The translations under genes were made by a program, and so were the position numbers. A stretch of DNA of 64,000 nucleotides, taken from assembly GCA_045638645.1 (NCBI GenBank), contig JAZUBU010000005.1:62001-126000 (forward strand), written 5' to 3'. Under the pieces are notes generated by a model, which saw only the letters and a list, made by a program, of their open reading frames with translations, was not told the DNA's origin and did not search any database. Positions 24,578-32,074 of the stretch are shown here, piece by piece (the first letter of the stretch is position 1; the number at the start of each line of letters is the position of its first letter). Origin of the DNA: JAGCJX01 sp045638645 (GTDB lineage Bacteria; Bacteroidota; Bacteroidia; Bacteroidales; UBA932).

Positions 24578-25088
24578 AACTCGGACAATCCTCCTTGCCG
24601 GGATGCTGGCCTGGACACTGAACAGTTGCCAGGAACCCATCCCTACGCATCAACTGCAGACGCTACCCGAGCATCGGCTTTGCGCTGACGACCGTTTGTT
24701 GTTCACCGCAGCCATGCCACAACCGGATCAGACCTACCGGATATCGTTTAGCGCCCGCCTGGACAACGAGCTGCCACTCGAAGGCTGGAGCCTTGAAATC
24801 CTGGCAGAAGCCCCCAGTGGGCAGACCTACAGAGAGGTCGTACTGCTTCCCGCAGAACCCGAAAAGGCGGCTGCCTACCGGAGAGCCTGCCTGCAAAGAG
24901 GCGAAGAACCGGCCCTCAGCGTCACCACCAGCCCCGCCGGAAACGACTGGACCTGGCTGTATAGAAAGAACATCCGACCGAACGAAAACGGGACCTGGAA
25001 CATGACCCTCCGTTTGCTGGAGCCCGAGTCCATTGAAGGGATCCATTGTTTCGGTTTTATATGCATACCCGAAAACCATGAGCAGTAA
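24549..25088 (+). CDS. gldH: gliding-motility-type lipoprotein GldH
   Basis: A 179-residue lipoprotein with a basic N-terminus (MQRRRRTTNKTR), a hydrophobic core and lipobox LNSC (cysteine about 27). The size, the beta-rich body and its place between ricT and trmB match GldH of Bacteroidales. In gliding Flavobacteria GldH is required for motility. Bacteroidales keep it although most do not glide, so its job here is unknown. The ATG at 24549 lies inside the 3' end of ricT; a longer frame begins at 24453 but adds a stretch with no signal sequence. Stop overlaps the trmB start. Confidence 0.8.
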   Translation: MQRRRRTTNKTRTILLAGMLAWTLNSCQEPIPTHQLQTLPEHRLCADDRLLFTAAMPQPDQTYRISFSARLDNELPLEGWSLEILAEAPSGQTYREVVLLPAEPEKAAAYRRACLQRGEEPALSVTTSPAGNDWTWLYRKNIRPNENGTWNMTLRLLEPESIEGIHCFGFICIPENHEQ

Positions 25089-25782
25089 AAACAAGCTATT
25101 CAAGTTCAAAGAAAACGAAACCTTCCGGTGCCTGGTACAACCCGCTACGGAAGAAATCTTTCAAAAAGACCACCCGTTGAAAGGCAACTGGGGTAAGACC
25201 ATGTTTGGCAACGACAATCCCATTGTCCTGGAGTTGGGATGTGGCAAAGGCGAATACACCATCGCCCTGGCGGAACGCCATCCTGACAAAAACTACATCG
25301 GGGTGGACATCAAGGGAGCCCGTTTGTGGAAAGGTGCCAAATACGCCACCGAACACAACCTCCCCAACGTAGCCTTCCTGCGCATCCGGATTGAGTTCAT
25401 TGAATCCCTCTTCGCCAAAAACGAGGTCTCTGAAATCTGGGTAACCTTTGCGGACCCGCAAGTCCACAAACCCCGCAAACGGCTCACGAGTGAACTGTTC
25501 CTGAGCCGATACAAAAACTTCCTGAACATTGGAAACGACGATACGGAAACCGGAACCATTCACCTGAAAACCGATAGCCAGCTCCTGCATGAATCCACCC
25601 TGGAAGTCATTGAAGCCGGAAAACACCGGCTGCTGGAAGCGGACAACGACATCTACGGAAGCGGTCGCGCAGCGGACGATGAGATCCTATCGGTCAAAAC
25701 CTTCTACGAACAACAATTCCTGGCTCAAGGTCTTCCGATCACCTACCTGCGCTTCAAACTGAATCCCGAAACTCACGCTTAA
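25078..25782 (+). CDS. trmB: tRNA (guanine-N7)-methyltransferase
   Basis: A 234-residue SAM enzyme that methylates G46 of tRNA. Seen: SAM motif VLELGCGKGEYTIALAERHPDKNYIGVDIKGARLW, and FADPQVHKPRKRLTSELFL in the position of the usual DPWPKKRH motif, which is the Bacteroidetes variant. The ATG at 25078 (MSSKNKLFKFKENE) lies 11 bases before the gldH stop, so translation is coupled. An in-frame start at 25033 would add 15 residues inside gldH. Confidence 0.94.
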   Translation: MSSKNKLFKFKENETFRCLVQPATEEIFQKDHPLKGNWGKTMFGNDNPIVLELGCGKGEYTIALAERHPDKNYIGVDIKGARLWKGAKYATEHNLPNVAFLRIRIEFIESLFAKNEVSEIWVTFADPQVHKPRKRLTSELFLSRYKNFLNIGNDDTETGTIHLKTDSQLLHESTLEVIEAGKHRLLEADNDIYGSGRAADDEILSVKTFYEQQFLAQGLPITYLRFKLNPETHA

Positions 25783-25793
25783 ACTTTTTACCG

Positions 25794-27032
25794 ATGAAAC
25801 GAATCCCCACCCTGGCCTTTGTGGCCGCATTCGTGTGCTTGTTGGTGGGCTGTCAAAGCCCTTTGCACACCTTTGAGAAAGTACATCCGAGTACCGTCGG
25901 CATGGACGCAGAACGCCTCTTGAAAGGAGACAAACTCATTCAACAAGCCATTGATGAAGGAGAGATCCCCGGCGCCGTGTGGGGCGTCGTTCGACACGGA
26001 AAACTGGTTTACATCAATGCCTTGGGCAACAAATCCGTATTCCCCGATACGGTTGCCATGACCCCGGAAACCGTCTTTGACCTGGCTTCTGTCAGCAAAT
26101 GCGTCGGCACGACCATGGCCATCATGCAATTGTTGGAACGGGGCGACATCCGACTCAACGACCCGGTCAGCCGCTTCATTCCGGACTTCAAACCCTGGAC
26201 CGATCCGGAAACCGGTAAGACCACGGCCCTGCGTATCGTTGACCTGCTGACACACAGTTCCGGCATCGATCCCTACATCGGCGTGGATGCCTTTGTCAAC
26301 CGCTTTGGCGAACACACGCCCGACAGCTTGATCCGCCACATTGCAACCGAAACCAACCGCCGCTTCAAACCAGGCACAAAAGGCCTTTATAGCTGCTTGA
26401 ACTTTGTTACCCTCCACAACATCGTAGAAAAAGTTACAGGCCAAAAATTCGAAGAATATGTGGAAGCAAACGTCTTTGCACCGCTGAAGATGCACCACAC
26501 CGCTTACAACCCGACAGGAGACATTCTGGCGGCCTGCGCACCCACCGAAATCCAAGCCGATGGTCTGCCTCTGATCGGCCAGGTACACGACCCGATTGCC
26601 CGCCGCATCAATGCGGGGAACTCCGGCAATGCAGGTGTATTTTCCACTGTGGAAGACCTAGCCCGCCTCTGTGCTGCCCTGATGAATGGAGGCGAATTAG
26701 ACGGTGCCCGAATCCTGGCACCCGCGACAATTCACACGATGAGTCAAGTGCCCGAATACCTCTCTGAAGGCGTGGGACGAGCCCTGGGGTGGGACAATTG
26801 CTCCGGTGCGGCCTCCATCCGAGGTGATTTCTTTGATCGCAACCACACCATCTGCCACACCGGCTATACAGGCACTTCCATCGTCATGGACTTGAAAAAC
26901 GAATGCGCCGTCATCCTGTTGGCGCACCGTGTTCACCCGCACGACAAAGGAGCCTTGACCCGTCTGCGTGCCACCCTGTCCAACGTCGTAGCCGGAGCGA
27001 TGAATTCGCTGGAGACAGATTCTGCTGAATAG
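25794..27032 (+). CDS. serine hydrolase lipoprotein, class C beta-lactamase / esterase-like
   Basis: A 412-residue protein with a lipobox LVGC (cysteine about 20). Active-site motifs of the beta-lactamase class C/PBP-like fold: SVSK (SxxK, about 99-102), YSCLN (YxN, about 199-203) and HTG (about 355-357, in place of KTG). The HTG form and overall look are closer to esterases and muropeptide- or D-peptide-acting hydrolases than to a true AmpC, so drug resistance is not implied. Substrate unknown. It starts 11 bases after trmB and converges with rpsC across a strong terminator. Confidence 0.87.
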   Translation: MKRIPTLAFVAAFVCLLVGCQSPLHTFEKVHPSTVGMDAERLLKGDKLIQQAIDEGEIPGAVWGVVRHGKLVYINALGNKSVFPDTVAMTPETVFDLASVSKCVGTTMAIMQLLERGDIRLNDPVSRFIPDFKPWTDPETGKTTALRIVDLLTHSSGIDPYIGVDAFVNRFGEHTPDSLIRHIATETNRRFKPGTKGLYSCLNFVTLHNIVEKVTGQKFEEYVEANVFAPLKMHHTAYNPTGDILAACAPTEIQADGLPLIGQVHDPIARRINAGNSGNAGVFSTVEDLARLCAALMNGGELDGARILAPATIHTMSQVPEYLSEGVGRALGWDNCSGAASIRGDFFDRNHTICHTGYTGTSIVMDLKNECAVILLAHRVHPHDKGALTRLRATLSNVVAGAMNSLETDSAE

Positions 27033-27118
27033 TGAAATCTATAAATAGCAACGCGCGTTTGCTCATGCCGCGAATCAGATAATCGGATTCACCCGCAACT
27101 TCATCATCACAATAAAAT

Positions 27119-27146
27119 AAGGCCTTGGCTGATCAGCCAAGGCCTT
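27119..27146. terminator. bidirectional terminator, perfect 28-base palindrome
   Basis: AAGGCCTTGGCT pairs with AGCCAAGGCCTT around a GATC centre, a stem of 12 base pairs with a 4-base loop. It sits 25 bases after the rpsC stop and follows the serine hydrolase on the other strand. The 86 bases between 27033 and 27118 show nothing else. Confidence 0.82.
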
Positions 27147-27170
27147 ATATGCATGTGTTCAATGTTCTGA

Positions 27171-27926
27171 TTAGTTTTCAGACTTGCGGTTGCCACCACG
27201 GTTACCACCACGACGACGACCGCCACCGCGACGTTCGCCACGACGTTCACCACCACGAGGAGCATTTGCGTTAGCAGATACACCAGCGTTGGGAGAAAGG
27301 TCACGTTTGCCGTAAACTTCACCGTTGCAGATCCATACTTTGATACCCAAAACACCCACTTTGGTGTGTGCTTCAGCCAAAGCATAGTCGATGTCAGCAC
27401 GGAAAGTATGCAAGGGTGTACGTCCTTCCTTGATCATTTCGCTACGTGCCATTTCAGCACCACCCAAACGACCGCTGATTTGTACTTTGATACCTTCAGC
27501 ACCGGCACGCATGGTAGAAGCGATAGCCATTTTGATAGCACGACGGTAAGATACACGTCCTTCTACTTGGCGAGCGATGTTTTGTGCTACGATGTTAGCA
27601 TCAACGTCAGGTCTTTTAACTTCGAAGATGTTGATTTGAACTTCCTTGTTGGAAATCTTCTTCAATTCTTCCTTCAATTTGTCGACTTCTTGACCACCTT
27701 TACCGATGATAACACCCGGACGAGCGGTGTGGATAGTCACGGTAATGAGTTTCAAAGTACGTTCGATAACGACTTTAGAAAGGTTGGTGCGAGAAATACG
27801 AGCGTAGATGTATTCGCGAATCTTTGCATCTTCGAGGATGCGATTTGCATAGTCACCGTACCAGTTAGAGTCCCAGCCACGGATAATACCAATTCGGTTG
27901 CTGATCGGGTTAGTTTTTTGTCCCAT
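27171..27926 (-). CDS. rpsC: 30S ribosomal protein S3 with Arg/Gly-rich tail
   Basis: A 251-residue S3. The KH domain is seen at RPGVIIGKGGQEVDKLKEEL, followed by the conserved SGRLGGAEMARSE and EGRTPLHTFRADIDYALAEAHT. The last 35 or so residues are a low-complexity tail, GGERRGERRGGGRRRGG and onward, a likely RNA-binding RGG-type extension. Last gene of this operon: the usual next gene rplP is absent and a terminator follows 25 bases later. Confidence 0.98.
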   Translation of the reverse strand: MGQKTNPISNRIGIIRGWDSNWYGDYANRILEDAKIREYIYARISRTNLSKVVIERTLKLITVTIHTARPGVIIGKGGQEVDKLKEELKKISNKEVQINIFEVKRPDVDANIVAQNIARQVEGRVSYRRAIKMAIASTMRAGAEGIKVQISGRLGGAEMARSEMIKEGRTPLHTFRADIDYALAEAHTKVGVLGIKVWICNGEVYGKRDLSPNAGVSANANAPRGGERRGERRGGGRRRGGNRGGNRKSEN

Positions 27927-27929
27927 TGA

Positions 27930-28352
27930 TTATTCCTCCTCCTTTACGGTTTCTTTTTTAACATCCAAGATCACAGTCACGTGGTTAGAACGTTTGCGAA
28001 TGCGTGCAGCGCGACCTTGAGGTGCAGTACGGATTCTCTTCAAAGAGGTTCCTTGACCTACCATGATGGTCTTCACAATCACATTGCCGTTTTCCAACTC
28101 TTTGCGATCGTTTTCGTTTTTAGCTTCCCAGTTAGCAATAGCAGAGCGAATCAACTTTGCTACACGACCAGCAGCTTCTTTCTTGGTATATTTGAGAATA
28201 TCCAAGGCGCGGTTTACCTCAACTCCTCTTACCATGTCTGCAACCAAACGCATTTTGCGAGGCGAGGTGGGGACATCATTCAGCTTGGCAATAGCTGTTT
28301 GTTTCTTTATTTCTTTAAGCCTTTCGGCCATTTGTTTCTTACGAGATCCCAT
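27930..28352 (-). CDS. rplV: 50S ribosomal protein L22
   Basis: A 140-residue L22. Seen: the conserved VPTSPRKMRLVADMVRG, the hairpin TAPQGRAARIRKRSNHVTVIL that lines the exit tunnel, and an acidic tail (KKETVKEEE). Located 3 bases before rpsC and 25 after rpsS in the standard S10-operon order. Confidence 0.98.
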   Translation of the reverse strand: MGSRKKQMAERLKEIKKQTAIAKLNDVPTSPRKMRLVADMVRGVEVNRALDILKYTKKEAAGRVAKLIRSAIANWEAKNENDRKELENGNVIVKTIMVGQGTSLKRIRTAPQGRAARIRKRSNHVTVILDVKKETVKEEE

Positions 28353-28377
28353 TTTGTAACTCTTTCATTAATTAAGT

Positions 28378-28644
28378 TTAACGATTACCCGAGTGACCTT
28401 TGAAGGTGCGTGTCGGTGCAAATTCGCCAAGCTTGTGACCTACCATATTTTCAGTTACATAGACCGGAATAAATTTGTTTCCGTTATGCACAGCGATGGT
28501 GTGACCTACAAAGTCAGGCGAAATCATACTGGCGCGAGACCAGGTTTTGATTACTTCCTTTTTCATCGTGCCTTCATTCATAGCAAGCACTCTTTTTTCC
28601 AAAGCTGCTTGAATGTAAGGGCCTTTTCTAAGTGAACGACTCAT
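28378..28644 (-). CDS. rpsS: 30S ribosomal protein S19
   Basis: An 88-residue S19: MSRSLRKGPYIQAALEKRV, HTIAVHNGNKFIPVYVTENMVGHKLGEFAPTRTFKGH. Normal length. Contacts S13 in the small-subunit head. Standard place between rplB and rplV. Confidence 0.98.
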   Translation of the reverse strand: MSRSLRKGPYIQAALEKRVLAMNEGTMKKEVIKTWSRASMISPDFVGHTIAVHNGNKFIPVYVTENMVGHKLGEFAPTRTFKGHSGNR

Positions 28645-28663
28645 AATGATCTAATTTATTCCG

Positions 28664-29488
28664 TTATTTTTTTCTTCTCTCAATGATAAATTTGTTTGAA
28701 GTGCTCTTCGGGTTACGAGTCTTGTAACCTTTAGCAGGAAGACCCTTGCGTGAACGAGGGTGTCCTCCGGAAGCGCGACCTTCACCACCACCCATCGGGT
28801 GATCAACCGGGTTCATTACTACACCGCGAACGCGAGGTCTGCGACCCAACCAACGTTTGCGACCAGCTTTACCGTGAGATTCGAGGTTATGGTCGGGATT
28901 AGATACTGTACCAACGGTTGCGCGGCAAGAAACCAATACCATACGAGTTTCGCCTGAAGGGAGGCGCAAGATAGCGTGGTTGCCTTCGCGAGCCGTCAAT
29001 TGAGCGTAAGTACCGGCACTACGAGCCATCGCTGCTCCTTGACCAGGACGCAATTCGATGTTGTGTACCAAAGTACCGAGAGGAATATTTGCAAGAGGAA
29101 GTGTATTACCGACTTCGGGAGCCACATTGGGACCAGAAGCAATCACTTGACCAACTTGGAGTCCGTTGGGAGCGATGATGTAACGTTTCTCTCCGTCAGC
29201 ATAAACCACCAAGGCAATGCGTGCACTACGGTTGGGATCGTATTCAATAGTTTTTACGGTTGCGGTGTACTCGTCTTTGTTACGCAAGAAGTCGATAACA
29301 CGGTACATGCGTTTGTGACCGCCACCAATGTAGCGCATGGTCATTTTACCCTGATTGTTACGACCACCAGTTTTGCGAATCGGTTCCAACAAGGATTTTT
29401 CCGGTTTCGCGCAGGTGATTTCGTCAAATGCGCTAATCACTTTATTTCTTTGACCGGGGGTAACCGGTTTGAATTTACGTACTGCCAT
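28664..29488 (-). CDS. rplB: 50S ribosomal protein L2
   Basis: A 274-residue L2 that supports the peptidyl-transferase centre. It begins MAVRKFKPVTPGQRNKVIS. Seen: ARSAGTYAQLTAREGNHAILRLPSGE, the region VMNPVDHPMGGGEGR with the functionally important histidine, and KGYKTRNPKST near the C-terminus. The ATG at 29488 is used; an in-frame ATT-type start at 29515 would add nine residues inside rplW. Confidence 0.98.
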   Translation of the reverse strand: MAVRKFKPVTPGQRNKVISAFDEITCAKPEKSLLEPIRKTGGRNNQGKMTMRYIGGGHKRMYRVIDFLRNKDEYTATVKTIEYDPNRSARIALVVYADGEKRYIIAPNGLQVGQVIASGPNVAPEVGNTLPLANIPLGTLVHNIELRPGQGAAMARSAGTYAQLTAREGNHAILRLPSGETRMVLVSCRATVGTVSNPDHNLESHGKAGRKRWLGRRPRVRGVVMNPVDHPMGGGEGRASGGHPRSRKGLPAKGYKTRNPKSTSNKFIIERRKK

Positions 29489-29492
29489 AGGA

Positions 29493-29783
29493 TTAAATAT
29501 TGCTGTAGAAATCAATCTTATCTTCGCCGGCCAAAGTCACATACGCCTTCTTGTAGTGGTTGGCACGACCTGTCAACAATCCCGCTTTGGTATAGCGGCT
29601 TTTACGTTTTCCATGGTAGTTAACGGTATTTACACTCTTAACCGTTACACCATACATTTGCTCAACCGCATTTTTAATCTCAATCTTGTTAGCAGCGCGG
29701 TCAACAATAAAACCGTAACGATTCAATTTTTCGCCAAGAATCGTCAATTTTTCAGTTACTATAGGCTTAATGATAATTCCCAT
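29493..29783 (-). CDS. rplW: 50S ribosomal protein L23
   Basis: A 96-residue L23: IIKPIVTEKLTILGEKLNRYGFIVDRAANKIEIKNAVEQMYGV and VNTVNYHGKRKSRYTKAGLL. It docks trigger factor and SRP at the exit tunnel. Four bases upstream of rplB. Confidence 0.98.
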   Translation of the reverse strand: MGIIIKPIVTEKLTILGEKLNRYGFIVDRAANKIEIKNAVEQMYGVTVKSVNTVNYHGKRKSRYTKAGLLTGRANHYKKAYVTLAGEDKIDFYSNI

Positions 29784-29795
29784 TGCTCTTAACGG

Positions 29796-30422
29796 TTATT
29801 TGCGTCTTTCTACGAGAATGTCTTGAACACCGTCAACCATTACCAAGTGGTAAGCATTGAGGATGCTGTAAGTGTTGATTTCGTCAACAGAAATCACTTT
29901 TACATTCTGCAAGTTGCGAGACGATCTGTAAATATTTTCTGAGTTTTGAGGAAGTACGAAGAGGGTTCTTCTTGAGTTTGCTTTCAAGTTGTCAAGAATT
30001 TTGATGAAATCCTTGGTCTTCGGAGCTTCCATTTCGAACGGCTCAACCATGGTGATTGCGTTGTCTTGTGCCTTGTATGACAAAGCAGAGAAACGAGCCA
30101 ATTGTTTGAGCTTTTTGTTCAATTTGAAGCGATAGCAGCGCGGTTGGGGACCGAATACACGACCACCACCTACGAAGGTGTTCGCTTTGATGCTACCGTG
30201 GCGTGCACCACCTGAGCCTTTTTGGCGAACGATCTTCTTTGTACTATAAGCAACTTCCCAACGTTCTTTGGTTTTGTGGGTTCCTTGACGTTGGTGAGCA
30301 AGGTATTGTTTTACATCGAGATAGATTGCGTGATCGTTGGGTTGAATTCCAAAAATTTGATCATCGAGAACGACTTTCTTTCCAGAGTCTGTTCCGTCAA
30401 TTTTGTAAACTGATAATTCCAT
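29796..30422 (-). CDS. rplD: 50S ribosomal protein L4
   Basis: A 208-residue L4: MELSVYKIDGTDSGKKVVLDD, the tunnel loop with KIVRQKGSGGARHGSIKANTFVGGGRVFGPQPR, and IDEINTYSILNAYHLVMVDG-like C-terminus. In E. coli L4 represses its own operon through the leader RNA; a hairpin is present in the leader here (31091-31109) but a link is not shown. Confidence 0.98.
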   Translation of the reverse strand: MELSVYKIDGTDSGKKVVLDDQIFGIQPNDHAIYLDVKQYLAHQRQGTHKTKERWEVAYSTKKIVRQKGSGGARHGSIKANTFVGGGRVFGPQPRCYRFKLNKKLKQLARFSALSYKAQDNAITMVEPFEMEAPKTKDFIKILDNLKANSRRTLFVLPQNSENIYRSSRNLQNVKVISVDEINTYSILNAYHLVMVDGVQDILVERRK

Positions 30423-30425
30423 CGC

Positions 30426-31049
30426 TTAATCCTCCAAAATTACATAAGAACCTTTAGCTCCCGGAATCGATCCTTTTACCAGAACCAAATTGTTTTCGGG
30501 AATCACTTTAATCACTTTCAAGTTTTGAATCTTAACGCGGTCACCGCCCATGCGGCCAGCCATTCTCATACCCTTGAATACCCGGGAAGGCCAAGATGAA
30601 GCACCCAAAGATCCGGGAGCGCGGAGACGGTTGTGTTGACCGTGAGTTTGTCCGCCAACTCCAGCAAATCCGTGACGTTTCACAACGCCTTGGAAGCCTT
30701 TACCTTTAGAAATACCGGTTACATCTACCCATTCTACATCTTCAGTGAAGACGTCAGCAACGGTGAGAGTGTCACCCAATTTCAATTCTTGTTCGAATCC
30801 ATGGAATTCAACAAGTTTGTACTTGGGAGTGGTTCCTGCCTTTTCAAAGTGCCCTTTCAGGGGCTTGCTGACACGCGTTTCTTTCATTTCGTCATAGGCA
30901 AGTTGTACAGCGGCATAACCATCTTTTTCTACTGTACGAATTTGCGTAACAACACACGGACCAGCCTCAATAACGGTGCATGGAATATTTTTTCCATCAG
31001 CATCGAAAACGGAAGTCATTCCGATTTTTTTTCCAATTAATCCAGGCAT
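30426..31049 (-). CDS. rplC: 50S ribosomal protein L3
   Basis: A 207-residue L3: MPGLIGKKIGMTSVFDADGKNIPCTVIEAGPCVVTQIRT, the central extension KGFQGVVKRHGFAGVGGQTHGQHNRLRAPGS, and GRMGGDRVKIQNLKV. First gene of this operon piece. The expected rpsJ (S10) is not upstream; instead there is a promoter box at 31113-31120 and a divergent phosphodiesterase gene. Confidence 0.98.
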   Translation of the reverse strand: MPGLIGKKIGMTSVFDADGKNIPCTVIEAGPCVVTQIRTVEKDGYAAVQLAYDEMKETRVSKPLKGHFEKAGTTPKYKLVEFHGFEQELKLGDTLTVADVFTEDVEWVDVTGISKGKGFQGVVKRHGFAGVGGQTHGQHNRLRAPGSLGASSWPSRVFKGMRMAGRMGGDRVKIQNLKVIKVIPENNLVLVKGSIPGAKGSYVILED

Positions 31050-31090
31050 TGGTTTAATTTAAATAAGTGTTAATCAATAATTTACTATGT

Positions 31091-31109
31091 CCCGCACACT
31101 TTTTGCGGG
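31091..31109 (-). promoter_or_regulatory. 5' leader hairpin of the rplC operon
   Basis: CCCGCA (31091-31096) pairs with TGCGGG (31104-31109) around a 7-base loop. On the minus strand this stem begins almost exactly at the start site predicted from the -7 box at 31113-31120. It could stabilise the transcript or be part of an r-protein feedback site. Confidence 0.5.
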
Positions 31110-31112
31110 CTG

Positions 31113-31120
31113 CAAAGATA
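31113..31120 (-). promoter_or_regulatory. rplC operon promoter, -7 box TATCTTTG
   Basis: Perfect TAnnTTTG on the minus strand, 63 bases before the rplC ATG at 31049. It shows that this r-protein block starts its own transcript. Confidence 0.75.
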
Positions 31121-31218
31121 GGACTATTTTTTTAATTTACAATAGTTTATCGAAATTTTCTTCTTAATTTCATTGCTTGGAACAAAATCGTTCCTGCCTA
31201 ACCAGTAAGCAATTACCG

Positions 31219-31983
31219 ATGAAAACCTGTCTCAAAACAAGCCTGCTCACACTTGCTGCAGCTCTCGTCTGCCTGACGGCGACGGCCCAACCCAAAGTCA
31301 TTGCACACCGTGGCTATTGGAAAACCGCCCATTCGGCCCAAAATTCACTCGCCTCCTGGATCAAAGCGGACTCCATAGGCTGCTACGGTTCCGAATTTGA
31401 TGTGTGGCTGACCGGCGATGACCAGCTCATCGTCAACCATGACCACCTGTACAGGGGCATCTACATGACGAAAGCCGACGCAAAAACCATCTGCAGCTTG
31501 AAACTGCCCAATGGCGAAACGATCCCCACCCTCGAGGCCTACCTGGAGTTGGCCAAGAAGCACCCGAAGACCCGCCTGATTCTGGAATTGAAATCCCACA
31601 GCGATCCTGCCCGGGAAAACCTGGCTGCGGAGAAAGTCGCAGAGACGCTCCAACAGCACGGACTGCTGGACCGTACCGACATCATCGCCTTCTCCTTAAA
31701 TGCCTGCCTGGCCTTCCGCAAACTCTTGCCGGAGACCCGTATCCAATACCTGAACGGAGACCTTACCCCACAGGAAGTGCACAAGTTGGGTCTCAACGGA
31801 ATCGACTACTCGTTCAAGACACTGCAAAAACACCCCGAATGGATCCAAGAAGCCCATGACCTGGGGCTGGAAGTCAATGTCTGGACCGTAAACAAAGAAG
31901 AAAATTTACGAAAATGCCTGGAATGGAAGGTGGATTACATCACGACCGACGAACCCGAACTCCTGCAAAAACTGCTTCTTTGA
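31219..31983 (+). CDS. exported glycerophosphodiester phosphodiesterase
   Basis: A 254-residue protein with a type I signal peptide (cleavage after TATAQ, about 20). The GDPD catalytic pattern is intact: IAHRGY (His-Arg), SEFDV (ExD) and VNHDHL (His). The PENT motif of many GDPDs is AQNS here, a form common in Bacteroidales. It releases sn-glycerol 3-phosphate from lipid head groups. An in-frame start at 31177 adds 14 residues with no signal features, so the ATG at 31219 is preferred. I see no clear -7 box; it is divergent from rplC. Confidence 0.9.
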   Translation: MKTCLKTSLLTLAAALVCLTATAQPKVIAHRGYWKTAHSAQNSLASWIKADSIGCYGSEFDVWLTGDDQLIVNHDHLYRGIYMTKADAKTICSLKLPNGETIPTLEAYLELAKKHPKTRLILELKSHSDPARENLAAEKVAETLQQHGLLDRTDIIAFSLNACLAFRKLLPETRIQYLNGDLTPQEVHKLGLNGIDYSFKTLQKHPEWIQEAHDLGLEVNVWTVNKEENLRKCLEWKVDYITTDEPELLQKLLL

Positions 31984-32015
31984 TGATTTTTTGTTGGTTT
32001 CGGAGCGAAATTTCC

Positions 32016-32023
32016 TACATTTG
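32016..32023 (+). promoter_or_regulatory. aspA promoter, -7 box TACATTTG
   Basis: Perfect TAnnTTTG, with an AT-rich leader of about 45 nucleotides before the ATG at 32075. Confidence 0.72.
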
Positions 32024-32074
32024 CGGAATTATGCATTAATTTGACAATCATTAATTTTATCAATAACAATCACT

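Noticed and set aside
25794..27032. AmpC-type antibiotic-resistance beta-lactamase
   Set aside because: SxxK and YxN are present but the third motif is HTG and the protein is a lipoprotein. This fits the broad esterase/peptidase group and gives no evidence of resistance.
27119..27146. The 28-base perfect palindrome as an operator or a mobile-element end
   Set aside because: It sits between two convergent gene ends with no flanking repeats or transposase. It is best explained as a shared terminator.
31219..31983. Loss of a catalytic glutamate in the glycerophosphodiesterase (AQNS in place of PENT)
   Set aside because: The core His-Arg, ExD and His residues are all present, and the AQNS form is usual in Bacteroidales members of this family.
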